64,000 nt of DNA, taken from assembly GCA_905215625.1 (NCBI GenBank), contig CAJMQQ010000008.1, positions 3,794 through 67,793 on the forward strand, in the 5' to 3' direction. Of the stretch, positions 51,991 through 60,333 are shown in pieces (position 1 is the stretch's first letter; each line of letters begins with the position of its first letter). The notes under the pieces were generated by a model. It was not told the DNA's origin. It was given only the letters and a program-made list of their open reading frames with translations, and did not search any database. The translations under genes were made by a program, and so were the position numbers. This DNA comes from an uncultured bacterium. GTDB lineage: Bacteria > Bacillota > Clostridia > Lachnospirales > Lachnospiraceae.

Positions 51991-53570
51991 ATGGCTGCTC
52001 CTTCTGCCGGAACTTCAGGCGCCGGCGCTGGTGCGGGAGTCTCTGCAGGTAACGGCGCTGGTGCAGGAGTCTCTGCAGGCGCTGCCGGCTGCGTCTCCAG
52101 CCCGATTCCAGGGCCATATGCATCCGGATGGGTTTCCTGGGGCTGTGTCGGTTCCGGATTCGTTGGCGCAGGTTCGGAAGGCGCTGGCGTTTCCGGCACA
52201 ACCGGCTGTCCTATCGGCGGCACTGGTGCAGAAACTGCTGCCGGTCCTACGCGGTAAACGGCTTTGGAAGCGTAATAAACATCCTCATTTAATAAGGTCT
52301 TTTCCACTTCTTTTCCATCTACATATACATATTTCCACAACCTGGACTCCAGTCCGTAATGAGCCGACTGCTCTTTTACCCTGGCTCCTGGCTTTAAAGA
52401 CGGATCTGGAATTTCTTTTGGCGCTCCCGGATCGGTTCTTCTCAGGGTTTCTGACACATACTTGACCTCCCGGTTGGCTGGTCTGGTCTCTTTGCCGTAA
52501 ATTGTAAATGTCAGGGTTCTTCCCTCGGTCTTTCCCTCTACATAAATAGGCGTGCTGTAATTGTTGGTAATCTTAATATCCTTTACCGTTCCCGCAATCG
52601 CCGCATCCATAGAAGGTTTTACATAAGTTACAATCATGGAATGGTTCTGTCTCTGAGTAATCTCCAATTCGGCCTCTAATGCCGCATTGTAAAGTGTGGT
52701 CGCCAGCTGGCATACGCCGCCGCCAATGCTGTCCACTACTCTGCCGTTTTCGTAAGAGGCTGCATTTTTATAGCCGTTTTCAACGGTAAGCGGCTGCAGA
52801 CATTCATAACCAGACAGCGTTTCTCCAGGCATTAAAACATGGTTGTCAATCTTGGATGCGCCTACCTGGACATTGGTCGCTCTGGCATATCCGCTGCTGC
52901 TGAAATCGGTAGAAAAGGTTCCTAGAACATCCTGGATCCCTTCCAGGTCTTCTGTCGTAATCTTTGGCTGTTTTTCAGTAATCCGGGCCTGAACCTCGAT
53001 TGCACCGTCCAGTCCTTTTTGAAACGCTTCGTTTAATGCCGCATTGGTGGCCTCTGTATCTACCATCCGGCCTGTTACCGACGGAGTGACAACAAACTCT
53101 CCATCCACCACATCGATTGCAGCGTCTACCGGTTCTTCCATCAGTCCGGCCGACTTACTTTCGATAAAATCTTTTACTTTTCCTTCCTCTACCGAAACTT
53201 CTATACCGATGTGGTCCGGTTCGGCCTTTAAATCCACCTGGGTCACATAACGTTTTATCAGATTTCCTCCCTGATACTCTGCTAGCGCCTGGCCGACTGC
53301 TTCCTGGTTACTCCAGAACAGTCCCAGTTCTCCTGCTGTCGTATCTGCCTTGTCTTCCCCCATGTCCAGGGTAATCTTCTGATCGGACAAGATCTTTACA
53401 TATTCTGTAATCGCCTGTTCCGCTTCCTCTTTCGTCATTCCTCCCAGACTGATTTCATCTGCATAAACGCCTTCCGGTATCCGGCTTTCTGCCCATGCCG
53501 GAGCTGCCGGCATAAGCGTCAGGGCTGCTGCACAGATCCCGATTACCCAATATTGTTTCAACATACTCAA
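51987..53570 (-). CDS. VanW family exported protein with proline-rich tail
   Basis: A 527-residue secreted or surface protein. A signal peptide (WVIGICAAALTLMPAAPAWA, about 8-27) is followed by a putative peptidoglycan-binding region and the VanW domain with GGGVCQLATTLYNAAL near residue 280 and RQNHSMIVTYVKP near 310. The tail is rich in Pro, Ala and Glu, ending in a repeated PAETPAPAP unit. VanW is named from vancomycin clusters but its role is unknown. It is the last large gene before the PurM-C-like protein. Confidence 0.88.
   Translation of the reverse strand: MSMLKQYWVIGICAAALTLMPAAPAWAESRIPEGVYADEISLGGMTKEEAEQAITEYVKILSDQKITLDMGEDKADTTAGELGLFWSNQEAVGQALAEYQGGNLIKRYVTQVDLKAEPDHIGIEVSVEEGKVKDFIESKSAGLMEEPVDAAIDVVDGEFVVTPSVTGRMVDTEATNAALNEAFQKGLDGAIEVQARITEKQPKITTEDLEGIQDVLGTFSTDFSSSGYARATNVQVGASKIDNHVLMPGETLSGYECLQPLTVENGYKNAASYENGRVVDSIGGGVCQLATTLYNAALEAELEITQRQNHSMIVTYVKPSMDAAIAGTVKDIKITNNYSTPIYVEGKTEGRTLTFTIYGKETRPANREVKYVSETLRRTDPGAPKEIPDPSLKPGARVKEQSAHYGLESRLWKYVYVDGKEVEKTLLNEDVYYASKAVYRVGPAAVSAPVPPIGQPVVPETPAPSEPAPTNPEPTQPQETHPDAYGPGIGLETQPAAPAETPAPAPLPAETPAPAPAPEVPAEGAAI
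52024..52083. repeat. Tandem 30-bp repeats in the vanW tail
   Basis: Two 30-base units begin at 52024 and 52054 (GGCGCTGGTGCRGGAGTCTC...), encoding repeats of a Pro/Ala/Glu unit. More degenerate copies lie nearby. Confidence 0.8.
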
Positions 53571-53602
53571 AATCCTTTACTCCCACCGTCCTGAATTGTT
53601 CA

Positions 53603-53713
53603 TTAAATTGCAAGTGCGCTGAGTACCAACGGAAGTACCATTGCGATTACTAATAAAATTACAATTACAGCGGATACAATTTTCTTTGTCTTCTTATCAT
53701 TCATATTGATCAT
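53603..53713 (-). CDS. 36-residue single-pass membrane microprotein
   Basis: The frame reads MINMNDKKTKKIVSAVIVIL and continues to VLSALAI: a basic start and one hydrophobic helix. AGAGGTG lies about seven bases upstream of the chosen ATG at 53713; an ATG at 53704 would give 33 residues. It stands between the exonuclease and VanW genes on the same strand. No family is recognised with confidence. Confidence 0.65.
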   Translation of the reverse strand: MINMNDKKTKKIVSAVIVILLVIAMVLPLVLSALAI

Positions 53714-53726
53714 AATTCTTCACCTC

Positions 53727-54440
53727 TTATATTTTACCATACCGAGACAGAATCTGATCCGTCAGTCGGGATGCTTCATTCCTTGTCAAATGCTCGATTT
53801 GCAAAGATACGTTTATTCTATGATATTTTATCAGATCATGCAAGCGTTCTTTTTGCCTTTTTGTAGCCGGCTGTTCTCTTTTTACGCGGTAAATCAAGGG
53901 TTTCTGCCAAAATGCGTCCGGCTGCTCTGTCCCATAGGACGTCATAAGGGCAAGATACAGACGGCTGGCCGCCCTGGCGTCTTCTTCGGCTCTATGAGCT
54001 GTTTTCATCGGCACATGAAAATACTGGCAGGCCGCAGACAGATTTTTCTTTTCTTCTTTCGGCATAAATAGCCTGCAAAGAGACAGGGTATCGATTCCAT
54101 TTTTCTCCCAGGCGGAAATCTTTCCCCAGTTTAAAGCCGCTCTCTTTAAAAAACTGTAATCAAAAAGAATCCGGTGTCCCAGCAAGGGAAGATCGCCTGC
54201 AAATTCTACTGTATCTTTTATGACATCTTCAATATCCGGCGCATCTGCCAACATCTCTTCCCTGATTCCGGTCAACTGGGTAATCCGCTCCGGAAGGTCT
54301 CTTCTGGGATTCACAAACGTGGAAAACCGCTCTGTTTCCTCTCCGTCTATCACTTTTACGGCTCCAATCTCTATGATTTTATCCTGTTTTGCATCAAGTC
54401 CTGTAGTCTCAATGTCTATGGCAACGTAAGATCGATCCAT
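53727..54440 (-). CDS. DEDDh 3'-5' exonuclease (DNA polymerase III epsilon-like)
   Basis: A 237-residue nuclease with ExoI motif FIDIETTGL-like (AIDIETTGLD, D9 and E11), ExoII in LLGHRILFDYSFL near 87, and ExoIII with AHRAEEDA near residue 150 (H and D). It is a proofreading-type exonuclease without polymerase domain. The C-terminal 80 residues are basic. It is 18 bases from nth, in a repair/metabolism cluster. Confidence 0.9.
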   Translation of the reverse strand: MDRSYVAIDIETTGLDAKQDKIIEIGAVKVIDGEETERFSTFVNPRRDLPERITQLTGIREEMLADAPDIEDVIKDTVEFAGDLPLLGHRILFDYSFLKRAALNWGKISAWEKNGIDTLSLCRLFMPKEEKKNLSAACQYFHVPMKTAHRAEEDARAASRLYLALMTSYGTEQPDAFWQKPLIYRVKREQPATKRQKERLHDLIKYHRINVSLQIEHLTRNEASRLTDQILSRYGKI

Positions 54441-54458
54441 GTTTCTCTCCTGATCCTT

Positions 54459-55112
54459 TTATTCCTCTGCGCTTGGACAGTAATCCCTTAAAAAGCATTC
54501 CCTGCATTTCGGGCTTCTGGCTGTACAGATGGTACGTCCCAGCGTAATAATATGGATGTTCCACAAAATCCAGTGATCTTTTGGCAGAACTTCCATCAGA
54601 CTGTATTCTATCTTTTCCGGATCTTCCTCACTGGTCAGTCCCAGTTTGCGGGAAATCCGCTTTACATGGGTGTCTACTACAATACTTGGCTCATTGTAAA
54701 TATTTCCCCGAATCACATTGGCCGTTTTTCGTCCTACCCCTGCCAGGGAAGTCAGGTCTTTTATATCTTCTGGCACAGTTCCTCCATATTTTTCCACCAG
54801 GTCTTTACAGCAGGAAATGATATTTTTTGCTTTCATGTGGTAAAAGCCAATGGAATGGATGTCCTGTTCCAGTTCCTTGAGATTAGCATCTGCAAATTTC
54901 TCTAAAGTATCATACTTTTTAAATAAATCTGCTGTTACAATGTTAACTCTTGCGTCCGTACACTGGGCGCTGAGAATCACTGCGATTAAAAGCTGCCAGG
55001 GGGTATCATGGTTCAGATAACACCGGTATTCCGTCCCGTATTCCCTGTCCAGCGCCTCTAAAATCCGGTTTACTCGCTGCTCCCGTTCCTTCTTGCCTTC
55101 TTTTTTTGCCAT
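54459..55112 (-). CDS. nth: Endonuclease III
   Basis: A 217-residue base-excision repair glycosylase/AP lyase. The helix-hairpin-helix is in LTSLAGVGRKTANV with the catalytic lysine near 120, and the catalytic aspartate is in VDTHVKRI. The 4Fe-4S cluster motif C-x6-C-x2-C-x5-C is seen as CTARSPKCRECFLRDYC near the C-terminus. Gene order with the radical SAM gene is tight (3-base gap). Confidence 0.96.
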   Translation of the reverse strand: MAKKEGKKEREQRVNRILEALDREYGTEYRCYLNHDTPWQLLIAVILSAQCTDARVNIVTADLFKKYDTLEKFADANLKELEQDIHSIGFYHMKAKNIISCCKDLVEKYGGTVPEDIKDLTSLAGVGRKTANVIRGNIYNEPSIVVDTHVKRISRKLGLTSEEDPEKIEYSLMEVLPKDHWILWNIHIITLGRTICTARSPKCRECFLRDYCPSAEE

Positions 55113-55115
55113 CTT

Positions 55116-56864
55116 TTATCCTCTCTTCGTACAGGTATCTGCAAAATGTTCAAACCGGAACCACTTCGCGTTATGGGTTAATGGATCCCTGTTTTTATAA
55201 TCAAACAGCACTGCGGAACCGTCTCCAAACACTTCTAAATGAGCCATCTTTGCCATCTGCCTGGAATCGTACCCTTCATACCCCTGTAAATACCGGCGGC
55301 TGGCTTCTTCTTTCATAAAGAAATCCCGTACCCCTGTCTTAAACAGGCTTTGATCCATTGCAAAATCCGGCCTGCTTTTTGCATTTTCCCTCAGATACAA
55401 ATCCATCATCAGCGCATTCCGGAACACTTCCAGTTTTTCAGGGGAAAGTATGGACTCTCCAAACCGGAACAACAGTTCAAATCTGGCCAGGCGGCTCTGT
55501 CCAATGTCTGCGGCTCCTTCTTTTTCGTACCAGTCTGCCAGGGCTTCGTAAAGCGAAAACGGCTGGTCAAACGCCTGTTCCAACAGCTTCACAGAATTTC
55601 CAAACTGTCCGCTGTTATAATGGACTTCCACCATCTCTTCTATCCGTTTTAACTGTAGGACATCGCTATAGGACAGCCATTTGGTAGACAGCACCTCATA
55701 AGGCGGTTCTCCGGTAAACAACAGCTCATAATTATCCTTCTGCTCTTCCATGTAAGAGCCTTTTAATACCTTTAAAAATCCCAGCTGAAGCTGTTCCGGC
55801 TCCATCCGGTACACCTGGTTAAAAGAATTTTGGAAGCTTTCCAGATTTTCAAACGGCAGTCCGGCAATAAGATCCAGATGCTGATGGATGTTATGTCCCC
55901 TATTAATCTGCGCGGTAATCCGTCTCACCTCATCCAGATCCATTTTCCGGCGGATTTCCGTAATTGTCTGGGGATTGACCGTCTGTACGCCGATCTCTAA
56001 TTGAATCAGGCCGGGGCGCATCTTCGCCAGAAGCTCCAGTTCTTCCTGATCCAGAAGATCTGCCGCAATTTCAAAGTGAAAATTGGTCACTCCGTTGTCG
56101 TGGTCTGAAATATACTGCCAGATTGCCATGGAATGACTTTTTTTGCAGTTAAAGGTGCGGTCTACAAATTTCACCTGTGGCACGTTATGTTCCAGGAAAA
56201 ATCCCAGTTCTTTCCGCACCAGATCCAAATTCCGGAAGCGGACGGATTTGTCGATGGAAGACAGGCAGTAACTGCAGCAAAACGGGCAGCCTCTGCTGCT
56301 TTCATAATAAAGAATCCGGTTATGGAATTGTTCCAAATCCTGATATACAAAAGGCACTTTGCTTAAATCCATCACCGGACGGGGCGGCGTTATGCAGACG
56401 CTTCCATCCTGTTTTCTAAATGCCAGACCAGCAATCTTTGTCAGCCAGTTTTCCTCAGTAGACTGGCAGCCGGCCAACAGTTCGGTAAAGGTTTCTTCGC
56501 CTTCTCCAATCATCACTCCATCTGCCTGGGGCCACTCTTCTAAAATCCTCTTTGCATCATAGGAGACTTCCGGCCCTCCCAGCCAGATTTTCACATCCGG
56601 AAGGACTTTTTTCAAATCCGCCGTTATCTGGCGCACATAGGCAATGTTCCAGATATAGCAGGAAAATGCTGCAATATCCGGTTTTCTCTTATATAAATCC
56701 CCCAGAATTTTTTCCATCTGGTTATTAATGGTATATTCGCAGATTTCAATATCCGGCCTGTCTGAGGAATGGTGCAGCATTTCGTCTGCATAGGCTTTCA
56801 GGCAGTATACTCCCAGATTGGAATGAATATACTTTGCATTAATTGCCGTCAACAATACTTTCAT
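55116..56864 (-). CDS. B12-binding-domain radical SAM protein (DUF4080 type)
   Basis: A 582-residue protein with an N-terminal cobalamin-binding-like domain (1-150, INAKYIHSNLGVYCLKAYADE) and a radical SAM domain with the cluster motif GCPFCCSYC near residue 193 (CxxxCxxC). A C-terminal region resembles DUF4080. Reaction unknown. Its start overlaps the dCMP deaminase stop by one base. Confidence 0.9.
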   Translation of the reverse strand: MKVLLTAINAKYIHSNLGVYCLKAYADEMLHHSSDRPDIEICEYTINNQMEKILGDLYKRKPDIAAFSCYIWNIAYVRQITADLKKVLPDVKIWLGGPEVSYDAKRILEEWPQADGVMIGEGEETFTELLAGCQSTEENWLTKIAGLAFRKQDGSVCITPPRPVMDLSKVPFVYQDLEQFHNRILYYESSRGCPFCCSYCLSSIDKSVRFRNLDLVRKELGFFLEHNVPQVKFVDRTFNCKKSHSMAIWQYISDHDNGVTNFHFEIAADLLDQEELELLAKMRPGLIQLEIGVQTVNPQTITEIRRKMDLDEVRRITAQINRGHNIHQHLDLIAGLPFENLESFQNSFNQVYRMEPEQLQLGFLKVLKGSYMEEQKDNYELLFTGEPPYEVLSTKWLSYSDVLQLKRIEEMVEVHYNSGQFGNSVKLLEQAFDQPFSLYEALADWYEKEGAADIGQSRLARFELLFRFGESILSPEKLEVFRNALMMDLYLRENAKSRPDFAMDQSLFKTGVRDFFMKEEASRRYLQGYEGYDSRQMAKMAHLEVFGDGSAVLFDYKNRDPLTHNAKWFRFEHFADTCTKRG

Positions 56865-57358
56865 TATACGTCAATCTCAATCTTTCTGCCTGTCGGCTGA
56901 TACTGGTAATAGCGGACTCCCGCAGCGTTTAACATTCTCTTGGACGCTTTGACTGCCGGTGTGTCTGCATACTTGTCGCAGGCGTAAATCAGGGTCTTGA
57001 TTCCTGCCTGGATAATGGCTTTTGCACACTCGTTGCACGGGAATAAGGTTACATAAAGTTTGCTTCCCTCTAAACTGCCGCCCCGATAGTTTAAAATTGC
57101 ATTCAGTTCACTGTGGGTAGAATAAAAGTACTTTGCATTGTAGGGATCTTCTTTTTCGCATTCTTTTCCCCATGGGAATTCATCGTCGGAACACCCTTTT
57201 GGAAATCCGTTGTAGCCCATAGACAAAATCTTATTGTCCTGGCTGACAATGCAGGCGCCTACCTGTGTGCTTGGGTCTTTGGATCTTTTGGCAGAAAGCT
57301 CTGCCACTCCCATAAAATATTCATCCCAGGTGATGTAATCGGTTCTTTTCTCTGACAT
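56864..57358 (-). CDS. Cytidine/deoxycytidylate deaminase family protein
   Basis: A 164-residue zinc deaminase. Zinc ligands are in HSELNAIL (with the proton-shuttle glutamate) near residue 81 and PCNECAKAI near 106. The insert with additional His/Cys (GYNGFPKGCSDDEFPWGKECEKEDPY) is typical of dCMP deaminase. It probably makes dUMP for thymidylate synthesis; a ComEB-like competence role is possible. Confidence 0.92.
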   Translation of the reverse strand: MSEKRTDYITWDEYFMGVAELSAKRSKDPSTQVGACIVSQDNKILSMGYNGFPKGCSDDEFPWGKECEKEDPYNAKYFYSTHSELNAILNYRGGSLEGSKLYVTLFPCNECAKAIIQAGIKTLIYACDKYADTPAVKASKRMLNAAGVRYYQYQPTGRKIEIDV

Positions 57359-57370
57359 CGCGTTTTCTCC

Positions 57371-58429
57371 TTATTGTGCTTTTATGATGTGGTATCCTGC
57401 TGCCTTTGTTAAACGGTTCATAATGGCCTGGCCAATCTGGTCTCCTGGAAAACTTTCTGAATAAATCACGTCTGCTCCTAAATCGTCAAATTCCCGAAGG
57501 ACTGCATATAAGTTGTGAGCCACTGTTTCTTCCTTTGCCCGGATACCGATAGACTGGATCATACCGGCCGGATAGCAGGTTCTGGTCTCATCCGTACAGA
57601 TAATTCCTACCTTCTTTCCTTCTTTAAACGCCTCTTTTGCCAGACGGTTAATGGTTTTTACTACCTGATCCATCTCGCCTTCTACCAGGGTCAGAGGGGC
57701 TTTTGGCGCATAATGGCGGTATTTCATGCCTGGCGCTTTGGGATGTTCTCCTTCTTTCATAGGCCCTAAAATCGCCGGATCCATTTCTGCCTCCCCCAGG
57801 GTTTCTCTTACCATCTCAATGGTAATGGCGCCCGGCCGCAGAATCATTGCCACAGGGCCTGTTACATCAATAATCGTAGATTCCAGTCCTATTCCCACCG
57901 GACCTCCGTCTACAATCATATCAATCTTTCCTTCCATATCCTGCCATACGTGATCCGCCGTCGTCGGACTTGGCCGTCCGGAACTGTTTGCGCTGGGAGC
58001 AGCGATGGGCACTCCTGCCAGACGAATCAGGGTTTTTGCAACTGGATCCGAAGGCATCCGGACAGCTACCGTATCCAGACCTCCCGTTGTTCCGTAAGGA
58101 ACCAGATCGGTTTTCTTAAAAACCAGGGTCATAGGGCCGGGCCAGTAACGATCCATCAGTTTTTTTGCCATATCCGGAATCTCTGCCGCCAACGGCTTTA
58201 ATTCTTCCGGACTGGAAATATGGGCGATTAAGGGATTGTCCGACGGTCTGCCTTTTGCTGCATAAATCTTCTTTGCGGCTTCTTCATCCAGGGCATTAGC
58301 TCCTAATCCATAAACGGTTTCGGTCGGGAATGCCACCAGGCCGCCTTCTCTTAAAATACGGGCTGCTTCTTCCAGTTCTTCCTCTTTTATCTGATCCGAA
58401 TCTGTTACTTTTATCCGCTTTGTCTCCAC
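57371..58429 (-). CDS. L-threonylcarbamoyladenylate synthase (Sua5 type)
   Basis: A 352-residue enzyme of tRNA t6A synthesis. The YrdC domain (about 15-205) shows FPTETVYGLGANA near 36, KGRPSDNPL near 59 and PSANSSGRPSPT near 145. The C-terminal Sua5 domain (about 230-350) is present, so it is the long form. It lies 13 bases before the deaminase gene. Confidence 0.95.
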   Translation of the reverse strand: METKRIKVTDSDQIKEEELEEAARILREGGLVAFPTETVYGLGANALDEEAAKKIYAAKGRPSDNPLIAHISSPEELKPLAAEIPDMAKKLMDRYWPGPMTLVFKKTDLVPYGTTGGLDTVAVRMPSDPVAKTLIRLAGVPIAAPSANSSGRPSPTTADHVWQDMEGKIDMIVDGGPVGIGLESTIIDVTGPVAMILRPGAITIEMVRETLGEAEMDPAILGPMKEGEHPKAPGMKYRHYAPKAPLTLVEGEMDQVVKTINRLAKEAFKEGKKVGIICTDETRTCYPAGMIQSIGIRAKEETVAHNLYAVLREFDDLGADVIYSESFPGDQIGQAIMNRLTKAAGYHIIKAQ

Positions 58430-58487
58430 TTTATCATCACTCCTGTTTTGTTTTCAGCAGCCTTGGACTGCTGTATAGTGGACGAAT

Positions 58488-58531
58488 GCCGCGGCAGGGG
58501 AAACCGCTGATCCGGCTCCGCTCACCGCGGC
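58488..58531. other. GC-rich inverted repeat between dnaB and the Sua5 gene
   Basis: GCCGCGG (58488-58494) and CCGCGGC (58525-58531) can pair, with a CAGCAG/CTGCTG stem close by. No T run follows on the minus strand, so it is a weak terminator. The gap is 123 bases and holds nothing else clear. Confidence 0.4.
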
Positions 58532-58552
58532 TTCATATCCGTAAAACCTTAT

Positions 58553-59887
58553 TTAATCTCTTGCCATATTTACAAACTTGGTGTATTCTGGCCGCCATAA
58601 AAGCTCCACCGTTCCAATGGGGCCGTTACGCTGTTTTGCAATAATAACTTCTGCCACATTGGGTTTATCGGTATCTTTATTATAATAATCATCTCGATAT
58701 AAAAACATTACCACGTCCGCATCCTGCTCAATGGCTCCCGATTCTCGCAAATCAGAAAGCATAGGACGGTGATCCTGTCTGGTTTCACAAGCGCGGCTTA
58801 ACTGGGAAAGAGCCACTACCGGAGCGTTCATCTCTCTGGCCAGGGCCTTTAAGGATCTGGAAATCTCAGAAATCTCCTGCTGACGGTTATCGCCGCTTTT
58901 TCCGCTTCCGCTCATTAACTGAAGGTAGTCAATGATAATCATGGAAAGGCCGTATTCCAGCTTCATTTTTCTGCATTTAGACCGCAGTTCTGTAATGGAA
59001 ATACCAGGCGTATCGTCAATAATCAGCTTGGAACCGCCGATAATCCCAATTCCCTCTACTACTGCATCCCAGTCGGAATCTGTCAGGCTGCCGGTCCTAA
59101 GTTTCTGGGAATCCACGTTAGACTCCATGGACAGCATACGGTTTACCAGCTGCTCTTTGGACATCTCCAGACTGAATATCATACACGGCATATTCTTCTT
59201 AACTGCCACATAGTCTACCAAGTTTAAGACAAAAGCGGTCTTACCCATAGACGGACGGGCTGCAATCAAAATAAAGTCTGATGGCTGCATACCGGAAGTC
59301 TTATAATCCAAGTCAATAAATCCCGTAGGAATACCGGTAACAGCTCCCTGGTTGCGGGACGCTACCTCAATTTTTTCCAGTACGTTTAACGCCACCTGAC
59401 GGATGGGAACGAAATCTCCGCCGCTTCTGGTCTGAAGCAGGTCAAAAACGGATTTTTCCGTCATGGCCAGAATATCTTCCAGCTTTTCCTTGCCAACATA
59501 GCAGGTATTGGCGATTTCTTCGTTTATCTTAATCAGTTTTCTAAGGACTGCTTTCTCTCTTACAATATTGGCATAAGAGCGGACATTGGCCGATGTGGGA
59601 ACCATGGTAATGATGTCGCGGACAAATTCCAGGCTGCTGACCTCCGGCGGAACGTCCTTTTCCTTCAGCCGGTTTTGAAGGGTTACCAGATCCACTGGCT
59701 TTCCTTCGTTAAACAGCTCCACCATCGCCTCAAACATGACGCCGTACTGGTGCTGGTAAAATTCATCTGCTGTGACAATCTCAGACGCCGCAATAATGGC
59801 GTCCCTGTCCATCAGCATGGAACCGATGACTGACTGCTCTGCCTCAATACTGTGAGGAAGCACCCGTTTCATCAGATTTTCTTCCAT
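58553..59887 (-). CDS. dnaB: Replicative DNA helicase
   Basis: A 444-residue hexameric helicase. The N-terminal domain (PHSIEAEQSVIGSML) is followed by a RecA-like domain with Walker A ARPSMGKT near residue 205, Walker B IIIDYLQLM near 310, and the SQLSRACE arginine-finger region. Its start overlaps the rplI stop by one base, in the usual rplI-dnaB order of Firmicutes. Confidence 0.97.
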   Translation of the reverse strand: MEENLMKRVLPHSIEAEQSVIGSMLMDRDAIIAASEIVTADEFYQHQYGVMFEAMVELFNEGKPVDLVTLQNRLKEKDVPPEVSSLEFVRDIITMVPTSANVRSYANIVREKAVLRKLIKINEEIANTCYVGKEKLEDILAMTEKSVFDLLQTRSGGDFVPIRQVALNVLEKIEVASRNQGAVTGIPTGFIDLDYKTSGMQPSDFILIAARPSMGKTAFVLNLVDYVAVKKNMPCMIFSLEMSKEQLVNRMLSMESNVDSQKLRTGSLTDSDWDAVVEGIGIIGGSKLIIDDTPGISITELRSKCRKMKLEYGLSMIIIDYLQLMSGSGKSGDNRQQEISEISRSLKALAREMNAPVVALSQLSRACETRQDHRPMLSDLRESGAIEQDADVVMFLYRDDYYNKDTDKPNVAEVIIAKQRNGPIGTVELLWRPEYTKFVNMARD

Positions 59888-60333
59888 TATGCTTCCTGTA
59901 CCTTTACTGCAAGCTTAGCAGTTACGTCTTTATGGAGTTTTACCGGAACTTCGTGGGTTCCAAAAGTCTTGATTGCTTCTGGAAGCACCAGTTTTTTCTT
60001 ATCAATCTCTAATCCAAGCTGGTCTGCAACTGCTTTTGCAATCTCCTTGCTGGACACAGAACCGAAGGCTTTTCCACCTTCCCCTGCCTTCATGGTCAGG
60101 GTAACGGACAGCTTTTCTAATTTTTCCGCCAGTTCTTTAGCTGCTGCCAGATTTTCTGCTGCAATTTTCTCTTCATTTGCTTTCTGAAGCTTTAAATCAT
60201 TTAAGTTTTTGGAAGTTGCTTCTACTCCCAGTTTTTTTGGCAGAATAAAGTTGCGGGCATAGCCGTCATTTACCTTTACAATCTGTCCTTTTTTTCCTAA
60301 CGCTTTTACATCTTCTAATAATACAACCTGCAT
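59887..60333 (-). CDS. rplI: 50S ribosomal protein L9
   Basis: A 148-residue ribosomal protein. The N-terminal signature (QVVLLEDVKALGKKGQIVKVNDGYARNFILPKKLG) and a long connecting helix are intact. It overlaps gdpP and dnaB by one base each, the classic gdpP-rplI-dnaB operon. Confidence 0.98.
   Translation of the reverse strand: MQVVLLEDVKALGKKGQIVKVNDGYARNFILPKKLGVEATSKNLNDLKLQKANEEKIAAENLAAAKELAEKLEKLSVTLTMKAGEGGKAFGSVSSKEIAKAVADQLGLEIDKKKLVLPEAIKTFGTHEVPVKLHKDVTAKLAVKVQEA

Noticed and set aside
52021..52100. Repeats considered as a CRISPR array
   Set aside because: The 30-base units are head-to-tail without unique spacers and encode a Pro/Ala/Glu protein tail.
52024..52257. Glycine/alanine-rich plus-strand frame antisense to the vanW tail
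   Set aside because: It is the reverse reading of a repeated Pro/Ala-coding region and has no independent support.
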